Shown piece by piece: positions 26,048 through 35,740 of a stretch of 64,000 bases of DNA. The notes under the pieces were generated by a model. It worked only from the letters and a program-made list of their open reading frames with translations. It did not search any database and was not told where the DNA came from. Source of the stretch: Capsicum annuum (Eukaryota; Streptophyta; Magnoliopsida; Solanales; Solanaceae); the NCBI RefSeq assembly GCF_002878395.1, contig NW_025856414.1, forward strand, positions 22,667-86,666. The letters are read 5' to 3'. The position numbers were made by a program, and so were the translations under genes. Every line of letters starts with the position of its first letter. Position 1 is the stretch's first letter.

Positions 26048-26779
26048 CTACGCAGTTTTCAACCTTTCCCTAATCAACTTAACTTTTTCCATAGCCTCAA
26101 ATACTGAATCAGGACCACTCACAGATGCTTCACCCACCTCGAACCAACCTATGGGTAATCTACACTTCCTTCCATATAAGGCTTCAAATGGAGCCATGCC
26201 AATACTAAAGTGGAAACTGTTATTGTAAGCAAACTCTATCAACGGTAAGTGATCATCCCAACTTCCCTTAAAGTCAAGTGCACAAGATCTCAACATATCC
26301 TCTAAGGTATGGATGGTCCACTCAGCCTGACCATCGGTCTGCGAATGAAAAGCAGAACTCAAAAGCACTTGGGTNNNNNNNNNNNNNNNNNNNNNNNNNN
26401 NNNNNNNNNNNNNNNNNNNNNNNNNNNNNNNNNNNNNNNNNNNNNNNNNNNNNNNNNNNNNNNNNNNNNNNNNNACCATCCATACCTTAGAGGATATGTT
26501 GAGATCTTGTGCACTTGACTTTAAGGTATGGATGGTCCACTCAGCCTGACCATCGGTCTGCGAATGAAAAGCAGAACTCAAAAGCACTTGGGTACCAAGA
26601 CCCTTCTGAAAAGCTTTCCAAAATTGCAAAGTGAACTGAGTACCCCTATCCGAAATGATAGACAAGGGAACTTCATGCAGTCTGACTAGCTCTCGGATAT
26701 ACAATCTAGCATAATCCTCAGCAGTATATGAAGTATGCGCAGGCAAAAAATGAGCAGACTTAGTCAACCTATCAACCAC
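26048..26779 (-). pseudogene. E9 integrase catalytic core, interrupted by assembly gap
   Basis: Integrase inserts element DNA into the host genome. The visible part starts MVDRLTKSAHFLPAH (first catalytic Asp) and goes through IISDRGTQFT (second Asp) and the HSQTDGQAE region. On the other side of the gap it continues with DMLRSCALDF, FAYNNSFH and MAPFEALYGR. It is cut by 100 N (26375-26474). About 70 bases around the gap appear twice, and about 46 bases appear as an inverted copy, so the reading across the gap is not reliable. Confidence 0.8.
26375..26474. other. Assembly gap of 100 N
   Basis: Exactly 100 N. The left flank (26304-26374) is repeated at about 26523-26594. The 46 bases right of the gap (26475-26520) are the reverse complement of about 26270-26315. 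A fixed-size scaffold gap beside a foldback copy suggests a misjoin, not biology. Confidence 0.95.
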
Positions 26780-26854
26780 AACCCAAATGGAATCATGATG
26801 GCGTCAAAAAGGAGGTAAACCAATCACGAAGTCCATATTTATCTCTTCCCACTT

Positions 26855-27094
26855 CTAGGTAGGACTACTAAACTCTTCCATTATTCCACCAGGTCTTTGG
26901 TGTTCAACCTTAACCTGTTGGGATGTTGCATACTTAGCTACAAACGCTACTATATCTTTCTTCATTCCACTCCACCAATAGATTTCCCGCAAGTCTCGGT
27001 ACATCTCAGTGGAACCAGGATGAATAGAATATCGCGCTCCGTCCGCTTCAGCCATAATCCTTTGTCTCAGATCATCAACATTCGGGACACACAA
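26855..27094 (-). pseudogene. E9 integrase zinc-binding (HHCC) region
   Basis: On the minus strand the stretch reads SIHPGSTEMYRDL, then WWSGMKKDIVAFVAK, YATSQQVKVEHQ and RPGG. In relatives the HHCC module binds zinc. Here the two histidine positions remain in part, but both Cys of the usual CxxC have become Tyr and Ser (KYATSQQ). The domain precedes the catalytic core and is separated from it by a stop. Confidence 0.8.
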
Positions 27095-27121
27095 TCTACC
27101 CTACAATCTCAACACACCATC

Positions 27122-27736
27122 TCACCCTTGGGAGAAAACCTCTACTTTTTGGTCTTTGCCTGACTCCTTCAGTCTGACCAAAATAGCATCTAAGTATTGT
27201 TTTTCCTTCACTTCCGAAACCAAGGAGGATTCGGAACTACTCTGAACCCCTATACTACCTTCAACAGAGTCAAACAACCTAACCCCCAATCTAGCCAGAC
27301 GATGTACATCATGAGCCAACTCTTTCTTACCTTCTACCACATGTGAAACACTACCCATGGACACTTTACTTAGGGCATCTACCACAACATTGGCCTTGCC
27401 CAGATGGTACAACAGACTCATATCACAGTCCTTTAAAAATTCTAACCATCGTCTCTGCCTAAGATTCAATTCTCTCTGGGTAAACACATACTGTAGACTT
27501 TTATGATCAGTGAAAACATCCACATGGACACCATACAAATAGTGTCTCCAGATTTTCAAAGGAAACACAATAGCAGCTAACTCAAGGTCATGGGTGAGGT
27601 AATTTTTCTCATGGGGTTTCAACTGTCTAGAAGCATAAGCTATCACCTTACCCTTCTGCATCAATACGCAACCCAACCCAACTCTCAAAGCATCACAGTA
27701 CACCAGAAAACCATCGACACCATCAGGCAAAGTCAA
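27122..27736 (-). pseudogene. E9 RNase H domain and linker
   Basis: The frame starts [14 protein letters not shown] (first catalytic Asp) and continues with [18 protein letters not shown] (Glu), [15 protein letters not shown] (Asp) and VVVDALSK (last Asp). All four acidic positions are visible. The enzyme removes the RNA strand during reverse transcription. The linker to integrase follows ([13 protein letters not shown] and EVKEKQYLD). The frame ends at a stop before integrase. Confidence 0.85.
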
Positions 27737-27739
27737 AAT

Positions 27740-28658
27740 AGGGGCTGAAGTGAGTCAAGTCTTCAACTCCTAAAAACTCTTCTCACAAGATTCGGACCAC
27801 AAGAACTTCACTTTCTTTTGGGTCAAATGAGTCATAGGAGATGCTATAGAGGAGAAACCCTCAACAAAATGGTGGTAATAGCCAGCTAAACCTAAGAAAT
27901 TTTGGATATCAGTCGGCGAAAAGGTCTAGGCGAATTTCTAACAGCTTCGGTCTTTTGGGGATCAACTCAATACCCTCGAAAGAAATGATATGACCCAGAA
28001 AAGAAACTGACCTTAGCCAAAACTCATACTTACTAAACTTGGCAAACAACTTGTGATCTCTAAGGGTTTACAAGACAGTTTGGAGATGATCAGAATGTTC
28101 ATTCTCACTACGAGAGTACACCAGTATATCATCAATGAACACTATGACAAACATATCCAGATATGGTATGAACACTTAATTCATGAGGTCCATGAAAGCT
28201 GCTGGGGCATTAGTTAACCCAAAAGACATAACAAGAAACTCAAAATGGCCATAACATATTTGGAAAGCAGTTTTTGGGATGTCACACTCCCTAACTTTGA
28301 GTTGATGATAGCCGGAACAAAGGTCTATCTTTGAGAAATAACTTGCACCTTGCAATTGGTCAAATAAACCATCTATTCTTGGAAGGGGGTACTTATTTTT
28401 TATGGTGACTTTATTCAGTTGGCGGTAATCAATGCACATACATAAAGAGCCATCTTTCTTTCTTACAAACAACACAGGAGCACCCCAAGGAGAAACACTG
28501 GGCCTTATGAAACCCTTATCTAGTAGATCTTTGAGTTTCTCTTTTAACTCCTTAAGCTCTATATGGGTCATATGGTAAGGAGTAATAGAAATGGGCTGAG
28601 TATCAGGAAGAAGATCAATCCTGAACTCTATCTCTCTATCAGGAGGTAATGTTTTCAT
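27740..28658 (-). pseudogene. E9 reverse transcriptase, N-terminus joined to gag remnant
   Basis: The frame from 28658 reads [59 protein letters not shown] and [15 protein letters not shown]. After one stop it continues near 28150-28090 with the catalytic FIDD motif in [12 protein letters not shown]. That is intact, unlike in E2 and E3. The later thumb part holds several stops. Directly upstream, near 28655-28720, is the start of gag (MPPRRVRRNN and DPLNEN), out of frame. The rest of gag and the protease have been deleted. Confidence 0.85.
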
Positions 28659-28918
28659 TCAATGGGTCAGCGGGTTAAGGTTGCTGACCATCATTATTTC
28701 TTCTCACTCGACGTGGAGGCATATTTTTGAAAGAGGAGAGCACAAATTAATAGCAGAGAGAGACACTTTAAGCATGATAGACTTCTGAAAGAAAGAATCA
28801 CACTTTTTCCTAAAATGTCTTTTAGCCTCTTTCTCATAGATGTGGCACGCTACACACTGATGATCAAGACTCTACTTAACGTGGCTTGTCAGACTCCCTA
28901 GGACAACTTAAAACCTTA

Positions 28919-28931
28919 GGCTCTAATACCA
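28919..28931 (-). other. Primer binding site of E9
   Basis: The minus strand reads TGGTATTAGAGCC, one base from the tRNA-Met-type site, 4 bases from the LTR end. Confidence 0.85.
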
Positions 28932-28935
28932 AGTT

Positions 28936-30256
28936 TGTAATGCCCCGAAAAACGAATCCTGGAGTGTCACACGGTGCTTGTGGCTACGAGTAGCCCCAAG
29001 CTAACCCTTTAAGCCATTTTCATTCAGTTCAACACAAATCAACGGGATTTCCATAAATAACCCTCAAATATCAACAGATTAATCATCATCCAAGAATAAA
29101 AGAATTTCAAAAAGATAACAAAATACAACTTATTAGTCAACTCCCAACATCTATACTAGTCTGACAAGCCTCTAAGAAAATTAATAAAACCAGCGAGCCA
29201 TTGAGACATTCCCCTACTGACTCATACTCAGTTATCAAATGTAAATAATTCTGTGAAACCAACATTAGACATGACGTCCTCGGATCATGAGGATTCACCA
29301 CAATAGAGGATGTAGAACAGTGTGCCCAAAGAATCACTGTCAGACATGACGTCCTCGGATTATGAGGATTCACCACAATAGAGGATGTAGAACAGTGTGC
29401 CCAAAGAATCACTGTCGAACCTAGAAATGAGCACCTGAACCTACATTTCAAGAAAATACAGCCCACATCCAAAGATGTAGGTTAGTACCATGGAAAGGAA
29501 CTAAGTATATGGCGGTGTATGCAGTTGTAAAAACATAATCATCATAAATATTTATAAGAAATATACAGGATGCATGAAAGACTCACACAGCCCGAAGAAA
29601 ATCATCATAATCATGAGAGGCTAAAATAAGTACATAACACATGTGAGTTATCATATAATTTGTCAATCACTTTCAGTTCATCAAGAATATCAATTCTCAT
29701 AATGTAAATATCATTTAAAATAATTTCATCAGAAAGAGGACTCTCATATATTTCCATTGATATATAGTATCTCACCCATATTATTGTGTACGAGGAGTTA
29801 TGATTGTTTGAAGTTGACCCAAAAATTCGCTTTTGATAGGCTAAAGTAGATCGACCATAACTTTTTGCTCTGATAGAAAAATTGGATGAAACCAATTTCA
29901 TTGGAAAGAGGACTCGCAGAGCGTTCCATTGATATATAGTAGATCACCCAGATCATTATGTAAAAGGATTTATGATCGTTTAAAGTTGTAGAAAAAATAC
30001 GCCAGACTTCAGTACTTTTTCCAGCACATTTTACTGTTTACTACTATTCATGGTTCGATCGAAATGTTCATAACTCGTTGCTCGGGTGTCCGTTTTGGAT
30101 GATCCACATATCATTGGAAAGATTATTCAATAATCTACGCAATTGTGGGTCATAATCTAAGACATTCCATATGGAAAATTTATAATTCATTCTAGAAGAT
30201 AGAACCCAACACGTTTACGCACAAAATTTCAATGAAAAATTTCCCGGGATATTACA
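28936..30256 (-). repeat. 5' LTR of E9, shortened (1.3 kb)
   Basis: It runs from TGTAATGCCCC to GGGATATTACA. It matches the 3' LTR but lacks about 1.1 kb, with the junction at about 29719 (ATCATTTAAA to ATAATTTC). A 75-bp segment is duplicated in tandem at 29267-29341 and 29342-29416, and the copies differ at only one or two bases. Confidence 0.85.
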
Positions 30257-30627
30257 GTAAGAGTGTATTTACTTAATATTACTTATTGTATGTCTTTTGG
30301 TGTTTAATATACACCTTAGTGCTTAAAATTATAGTATTTTATATCTCACTATCTTTCCTTTTAGTTATTGTAATGTTGTTTCCATTTTTGTTCTTATATT
30401 ATTGAAGTCGTGTGTTGTTTTTCTCTACTTGTTGTTATCATCTCGTTAACCTTATTGTAGTTTGGTTTCTGGCTGTTTGGTGTCCATAACACCTTGATAG
30501 CATCTCTTTCTCAATCTTATAATTCAAATCCGGGTGTGGTTATCAAAGGGTCCTCGGTTCTCTTGAACTAGTGGACTATTTTGGTGTGTAAATTGTTGTG
30601 CTCTTAGGGTGTTTTGGTATTATTCTA
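30257..30627 (+). repeat. E1 3' LTR, second part
   Basis: It resumes the E1 LTR after the E9 insertion and ends TTTGGTATTATT. It matches 19135-19498. Beyond it the E2 LTR resumes with CCCAACAAATCTCTAGTAG. Confidence 0.8.
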
Positions 30628-30916
30628 ACCCAACAAATCTCTAGTAGTAGTCTTAGAGTCTTGTCCGACTATTAGATATATTTCAGTTTTTCAGTGTTGG
30701 TTGTTTCAAATTTCCTAGTTAAGTATTTCTAGACATTATGTTCAGTTGAACTCAGTCTAGTTCAGATAATATTTTAGTATTTTTAGTGTACCGCATACTT
30801 ACATTATTTTACTTAGGTCTTCATAATAAGTAACAAGCTTTCAGGGTTAGCTCAGGACTATTTGTAGTTCAGAGCACCATGTGACATCTCGGGACACATT
30901 TTGGTGGAATTACAAA
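30628..30916 (+). repeat. E2 5' LTR, last part
   Basis: It matches 52706-52990 of the 3' LTR (CTCTAGTAGTAG, TTATGTTCAGTTGAACTC, GGTTAGCTCAGGACTA). It ends GGAATTACA, directly before the primer site at 30921 (TGGTATCAGTGCC). Confidence 0.8.
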
Positions 30917-30920
30917 CTTG

Positions 30921-30933
30921 GTATCAGTGCCTA
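30921..30933 (+). other. Primer binding site of E2
   Basis: TGGTATCAGTGCC differs from the tRNA-Met-type site TGGTATCAGAGCC at one base. Confidence 0.85.
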
Positions 30934-31122
30934 AGGCTTAAAGAGTCCTAGGGAGTCAGACAAGCTACGTTATGTGGATTCTTGATCATGGATGTGAAGC
31001 ACACCATATTTATGAGCAAGAGGCTATGGGACATTTTAGGAAATCATTCTTTTCTTTCATGATCTATCATGCTTACAGTGTCTCTATCTACTTTTAACTC
31101 GTGCTCTTACATAACAGTTGAG

Positions 31123-32200
31123 TATGCCTCCTCGTTGAGCTAATGCACACAAAAATGATAACTAGCCACCCTAGCCTACTGACCCTCTGAATGAGAATGT
31201 ATCCCGTGCTAAATTTTAGGCTACCTTTCAGGCATTGGCCCAAGCTGTGACTACCAATGTTCAAGGAAACCATCAAGCGGTTATCCCACTTTAGTAGAAC
31301 TGTGATTTAGTAGCAGCCAGAATTCGCGACTTTATGAGAATGAGTCCGCCTGAGTTCTTTGGGTTGAAAGTAGGTGAGGACCCATAACTTTACTTAGATA
31401 AGGTGAGAAAGACCACCCAGATTATGGATGCCACTAAAGAGGAAAGTGTAGAGTTGGCATCCTATAGGCTAGAGGATATGGCGTATGACTGGGTGGTTAT
31501 GTGAAACAATAGTAGAGGTGAGAATGTAGCTTCTATGAGTTGGCAGGTTTTAGGATGTGTTTTTAGATAGGTTCTTTCTGTGTGAATTGAGAGAAGCTAA
31601 GGTAACGGAGTTTGTGAACTTGATATAGGGCTCGATAACAGTGAAAGAGTACTACCTTAAGTTTAATCAGTTGCCTAAGTATGCTCCTGACACGATGGCT
31701 GACCCTAAGTCGAGTATGAGTAAGTTTGTTACTGGAGTATCTAGTTTGTTAGTCAAGAAATGTAGGACTATCATGCTTATTGGGGATATGGATCTTGCTA
31801 GGCTGATGATTCATGCTCAACAGATTAAGGCAGAAAAGTTAAAGGGGAGTGAACGGGAAATAAAAAGGCTAGAATCAGGCAGTTTGAATATGGCCAGACA
31901 AAGTTTGGAGGGGAAATTATTCGTAGTTTTAGGGTTGCTCATCTATGCCAGTGCCATTTTTAGCCAGTGCTCCAGCCCCCAGAGCTAGACAGGAGTAGTG
32001 GGGTAAAACTTCTATGTCTAGGTCTCAGAATAGTGTGAGTGGAAAACCCAGTTATCCTTCATATGCTAAGTATGGTAAGAATCATCATGGTGAGTGCTTT
32101 TTGGGACAAAAAGGCTATTATGGTTGTGGTAATTTGGGTCATGAAATCAAAGACTGTCCGCATGCTAAGTAGGGAAATAGGGATGTTCATCCCCAGACTT
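31123..32200 (+). pseudogene. E2 gag, heavily broken
   Basis: A start ATG (31123, MPPR then stop) opens a decayed Gag. The N-terminal part contains DPLNENVSRAKF, then RIRDFMRMSPPEFFG and the retrotrans_gag core (31330-31500). The 31641-31990 frame continues with VKEYYLKFNQLPKYAP and LMIHAQQIKAEK. The zinc-knuckle region (32050-32172) reads YAKYGKNHHGEC, then GCGNLGHEIKDCPH, with one Cys of the first cluster replaced by Tyr. At least ten stops and several frameshifts are present. Confidence 0.8.
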
Positions 32201-32334
32201 AGGTTACTAGCGCACCAGCTTCTTTGGGTTGCCTAGTCCCTCCTCAGGGTTCATCATCCAGTACTGATAGCGGTCAACACCAAAATCAGTTTTATGCTTT
32301 ACCATCCTATTAAGAGAAGGAGAGATCACCAGAT

Positions 32335-32700
32335 GTTGTTATTGGTATGCTTTGTATCTTTCATCTTGATGTTTATGTGTTGTTAGATCCCAGGTCAAAC
32401 CTCTCTTATGTGACCCCGTTAGTTGTAGTAAATTTTGAAGTAGGTCTTAAAAAACTCCCTAAGCCTTTCTTAGTTTCTATCCTAGTGGGTGAGTCAGTTG
32501 TTGCCAAATAGATCTATAAAAAGTGTCCTATCACTATCCTTCCTAAGATCATATTAGCAGACTTAATAGAGTTAGACATGGTCGATTTCCACTTCATCCT
32601 TGATATGGATTGGCTTCATTCTTGTTATGCATCTATAGATTGTCGCACTCAAGTAGTGAAGTTTCAGTTTCCTGATAAGCCAGCCTTTGAGTAGGAGGGT
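32335..32700 (+). pseudogene. E2 aspartic protease region
   Basis: It reads DVYVLLDPRSNLSYVTPLV, then DLIELDMVDFHFILDMDWL. Relatives have DPGASLSFVTP at the active site; here the Gly is Arg, so catalysis is probably lost. The frame has a stop after VVAK and another near 32692, before the RT part begins. Confidence 0.75.
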
Positions 32701-33650
32701 AATTCAATGTCTCCTAAGAGTAATTTTATATCCTATATCAAAGCCAAGAAGTTGATATCAAAAGGGTGCATCTATCATCTAGTTCAAGTCAAAGAAACTC
32801 AGTCTGAGGCTCCAACAGTTCAGTCAGTCTGCGTAGTCAAGAAGTTTCCTAAAGTTTTTCTCAAAGATTTTCCAAGGGTACCTCCCGATAGGGAAATAGA
32901 ATTCGGTATTGACCTTCTTCCAGATACTCAACCCATCTCTATTCCTCTATATCATATGGCTCTTGCCAATCTTAAAGAGTTAAAAGAGCAGATTAAAGAC
33001 CTGTTAGATAAGGGTTTCAAAAGACCCAATGTCTCTCCATGGGCACTCCTGTCCTATTAGTATGAAAGAAAGATGGTTTCTTGCAAATGTGCATTGACTA
33101 TCGTTAGCTGAATAAAGTCACAGTCAAAAATAGATATCTTCTCACTAGAATTGATGACTTATTCAACCAACTCCAAGGTGCAAGTTACTTCTCCAAGATA
33201 AACCTTAGATCTAGTTATCATCAGCTTAGTGTAAGGGAATGAGATATTCCCAAGACAACCTTCAGGACCCGTTATGGTTATTTTGAATTCCTAGTCATGT
33301 CTTTCTGGCTGAAAAATTCCCTAGCAGCCTTCATGGATTTGATGAAATGAGTGTTCAAATAGTACCTAGACATGTTATGATATTCTTGTCTATTCTTGTA
33401 GTGAGGATGAGCATGCAGAACATCATAGAATTGTGTTGCAAACTCTTAGAGACCACCAGTTATTCGCCAAATTCAGCAAGTGTGAATTTTGGCTAAGGTC
33501 AGTAGATTTCCTTGATCATATCATTTCCAGTGATGATATTAGAGTTGATCCACAAAAGACCAAAGTAGTGAGAAACTGATCTAGACCTATCTCCCCATCA
33601 GGCATCAAGAGTTTCTTAGGTTAAGCTAGTTATTATAGAAAATTTGTTAA
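32700..33650 (+). pseudogene. E2 reverse transcriptase, catalytic motif deleted
   Basis: The open part (32707-33060) reads [18 protein letters not shown], then [16 protein letters not shown]. It is followed in another frame by [27 protein letters not shown] and FEFLVMSF. Near 33370-33395, where E9 has FIDDILVYS, a deletion of about 17 bases removed the first residues of the FxDD motif and shifted the frame. The thumb part is rich in stops. The copy is dead. Confidence 0.8.
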
Positions 33651-33679
33651 GGGGTTTTCATCCCTTGCATCCCCTATGT

Positions 33680-34260
33680 CCAGATTAACTCAAAAGAAAG
33701 TTAAGTTTCAGTGGTCAGATTCTTATTAGAAGAGTTTACAGGATTTGAAGGCTTGACTCACTTCCGCCCTAGTTTTAGAGTTACCTGATGGTACAGATGG
33801 ATTCATTGTCTATTGTGATGCTTCTAGAGTTGGTCTGGGTTGTGTTTTAATGCAGACAGTTAGAGTCATAGCCTATGCCTCTAGGCATCTTAAGCCTCAC
33901 AAAAAGAACTATCCAACTCATGATCTTGAATTAGCTGATGTTGTGTTTGCTTTGAAAATCCAGAGGCACTATCTTTATGGAGTGCATGTTGATGTATTTA
34001 TAGACCACAAAAGTTTTCAGTATGTGTTTATGCAGAGAGAGTTAAATCTTTATCAGAGAAGATGGCTAGAATTGCTGAAAGATTATGACATAAGTGTTTG
34101 GTATCATCTGAGCAAGGCCAATGTTCTGGCAGACGCCCTTAGTAGGCTGTCGATGGGTAGTGTTGCTCATGTGGAGAATGATAAGAGAAAACGATTGTGT
34201 GTGAGGTTGGTTGACTCAGCTGAGGGGAATATTTGGGTTTAGAGTAGTTCAGAATATTCT
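33680..34260 (+). pseudogene. E2 RNase H domain
   Basis: The stretch reads [35 protein letters not shown] and [13 protein letters not shown]. The four acidic residues of RNase H are present. The Thr usual before DHKS is Ile here. A linker follows ([10 protein letters not shown]), then a stop. Confidence 0.8.
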
Positions 34261-34272
34261 CTAGTTTTTGAA

Positions 34273-35190
34273 GTGAAAGAGAAGCAAGATAAGGACTCTA
34301 GTTTGGTCAAACTGAAGGGGTCAGTTAAAGACCAAAAGGTAGAGGTTTTCTCCCAAGAGGGATATGGTGTGTTGAGGTACGAGAGTAGATTGTGTGTTCT
34401 TTGCATTGACTATTTAAGGCAGCGGATTATGGAAAAATCACATAGTATGCATTACTCCATTCACCTAGGGGCCACCAAGATATATCACAATTTTCGGGAA
34501 GTTTATTGGTAGAAGGCTATGAAGAGAGACACTGCAGAATTTATGGCCAAGTGCACAACTTTCTAGTAGGTTAAGGTACAACACCAAAGACCTAGTGGCA
34601 CATTATAGGAGTTTGGTATACCCACTTGGAAGTAGGGAGAGGTGAACATGGACATTATGATAGGATTACCCCATTCACATCGACAATATGATTTGATTTG
34701 GGTTATTATAGATAGATTGACCAAATCAACCCACTTTTTGCTAGTTCACACGTCCTTCACAGCTAAATATTATGCTAATTTGTATATCAGAGAGTTGGTT
34801 AGATTATATGGAGTGCCCTTGTGCAACATCTCGGATAGGGGTACTCAGTTTACCTCTCAGTTTTGAAAAGCCTTTCAGAACGGTCTTGGTCCCCAAGTTT
34901 ATCTTAGTTTAGCTTTTCACCCATAGATAGATGGTCAGGCTGAGAGGGCCATTCAGAACTTAGAAGATATGTTGAGGGAATGTGTTTTAGACTTCAAATC
35001 CAGTTGGAATGACCATTTGTCGTTGATCGAGTTTGCCTACAATACCAGTTACCATTCTAGTATTCAGATGGCGCCTTTTGAGGCTCTTTATGGGAAAAGA
35101 TACAGGTCAGCTATCGGTTGGTTTGAAGTGCGTGAGGCTGCTTTGATAGGTCCAGATGTGGTATTTGAAGTGATGGAGAAATTCTAGCTT
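34273..35190 (+). pseudogene. E2 integrase zinc region and catalytic core
   Basis: The zinc region has HYSIHLGATKIYHNF, then MAKCTTF and VKVQHQRP; the second Cys is replaced by a stop. The core continues with IWVIIDRLTKSTHFL (first Asp), CNISDRGTQFTSQF (second Asp), then DGQAERAIQNLEDML with the catalytic Glu, and ends MAPFEALYGKRYRSA. Three or more stops replace Trp or Gln codons (for example QF-stop-KAF). Confidence 0.85.
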
Positions 35191-35199
35191 ATTCGAGAA

Positions 35200-35600
35200 A
35201 AATTGAAGGAAGTTCAGAGTCAAAAACAGATATCTTCTCTCATTCAATTTGAAGTCGATTATTTTGTTTACTTGAAGGTTTCACCCATGAAGGGGGTGAA
35301 GATATTTGGTAAAAAAGGGAAGCTTAGTCCCCGATATGTATGTCCCTACAAGATATTTAGTCTTGTGGGGAAGGTATCATATGAGCTTAAGCTACCTATA
35401 GACTTGTCATTAGTTCACCCAGTGTTTCATGTGTCCTTATTGAAGAAGTGTATGGATGATTCAACTGTTGTAGTCCCTCTAGAAAGCATAGATATCTAGA
35501 ATAGCCTTTCATACGAAGAAATCCCAATATAGATTCTTGATTATCAGATCCATAGACTAAGTAACAAAGAAGTTCCCTTGGTCAAAATTCTGTGGTGAAA
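35200..35600 (+). pseudogene. E2 integrase C-terminus with chromodomain-like tail
   Basis: The segment reads VYLKVSPMKGVKIFGKKG, then GKLSPRYVCPYKI (GPY/F module with Gly to Cys), HPVFHVSLLKKC, and after a stop NSLSYEEIPI, ILDYQIHRL and NKEVPLVKILW. The tail ends at GREAE-like sequence, where E3 has inserted. It continues as AGACATGCGAACC at 50475 beyond E3. Confidence 0.8.
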
Positions 35601-35634
35601 TTAATCTGTTGATAGTGCCACTAGGGAAGCAGAA

Positions 35635-35740
35635 TGTACGACCCTGTAAAAGTTCTAGTTCAATTCGGTCCCATATAGCTTGTAATAAGGGGTCCTAGAT
35701 TTAGAAAAATTCAGCCAAGTGTTAAGATTTAGAATCATTT
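35635..35740 (+). repeat. E3 5' LTR, first part
   Basis: It matches 48282-48391 (TAAAAGTTCTAGTT and AATAAGGGGTCC). It is cut by E4 at AATCATTT and resumes at 41130. Confidence 0.85.

Larger units (their letters stand above)
22940..30256 (-). mobile_element. E9: minus-strand Ty3/gypsy element with deleted gag and protease
   Basis: The LTRs are 22940-25350 (3') and 28936-30256 (5'), with a primer site at 28919-28931 and a polypurine tract at 25351-25365 on the minus strand. The internal region is only 3.6 kb. It has a few codons of gag, then RT, RNase H, integrase and chromodomain-like tail. The flanks CTCAG and GTAAG are a poor match, so the target duplication has decayed or one end is rearranged. 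The element lies inside the 3' LTR of E1. A 100-N gap falls within its integrase. Confidence 0.85.
18746..30627 (+). mobile_element. E1: gag-only LTR retrotransposon, split by E9
   Basis: Two LTRs of about 755 bp (18746-19498; 22552-22939 plus 30257-30627) flank an internal region of only about 3.05 kb. It has a primer site at 19499, one gag gene (20683-22159) and a polypurine tract at 22532-22549. No protease, reverse transcriptase or integrase is present, and there is no room for them. This is the layout of plant TR-GAG non-autonomous elements. The target duplication is unclear: the E2 LTR is cut between GGGGGTCTG and CCCAAC, but I find no clean 5-bp repeat. The second LTR was later entered by E9. 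Confidence 0.75.

Noticed and set aside
26278..26518. Plus-strand frames running through the N gap
   Set aside because: They contain only unknown residues and shadows of the minus-strand integrase.
22931..30265. Clean target duplication for E9
   Set aside because: CTCAG and GTAAG share only three of five bases. I do not claim a duplication, although the position of E9 within the E1 LTR is clear.
31094..31276. Minus-strand open frame over the E2 gag start
   Set aside because: Shadow of the plus-strand gag relic, with no recognisable protein.
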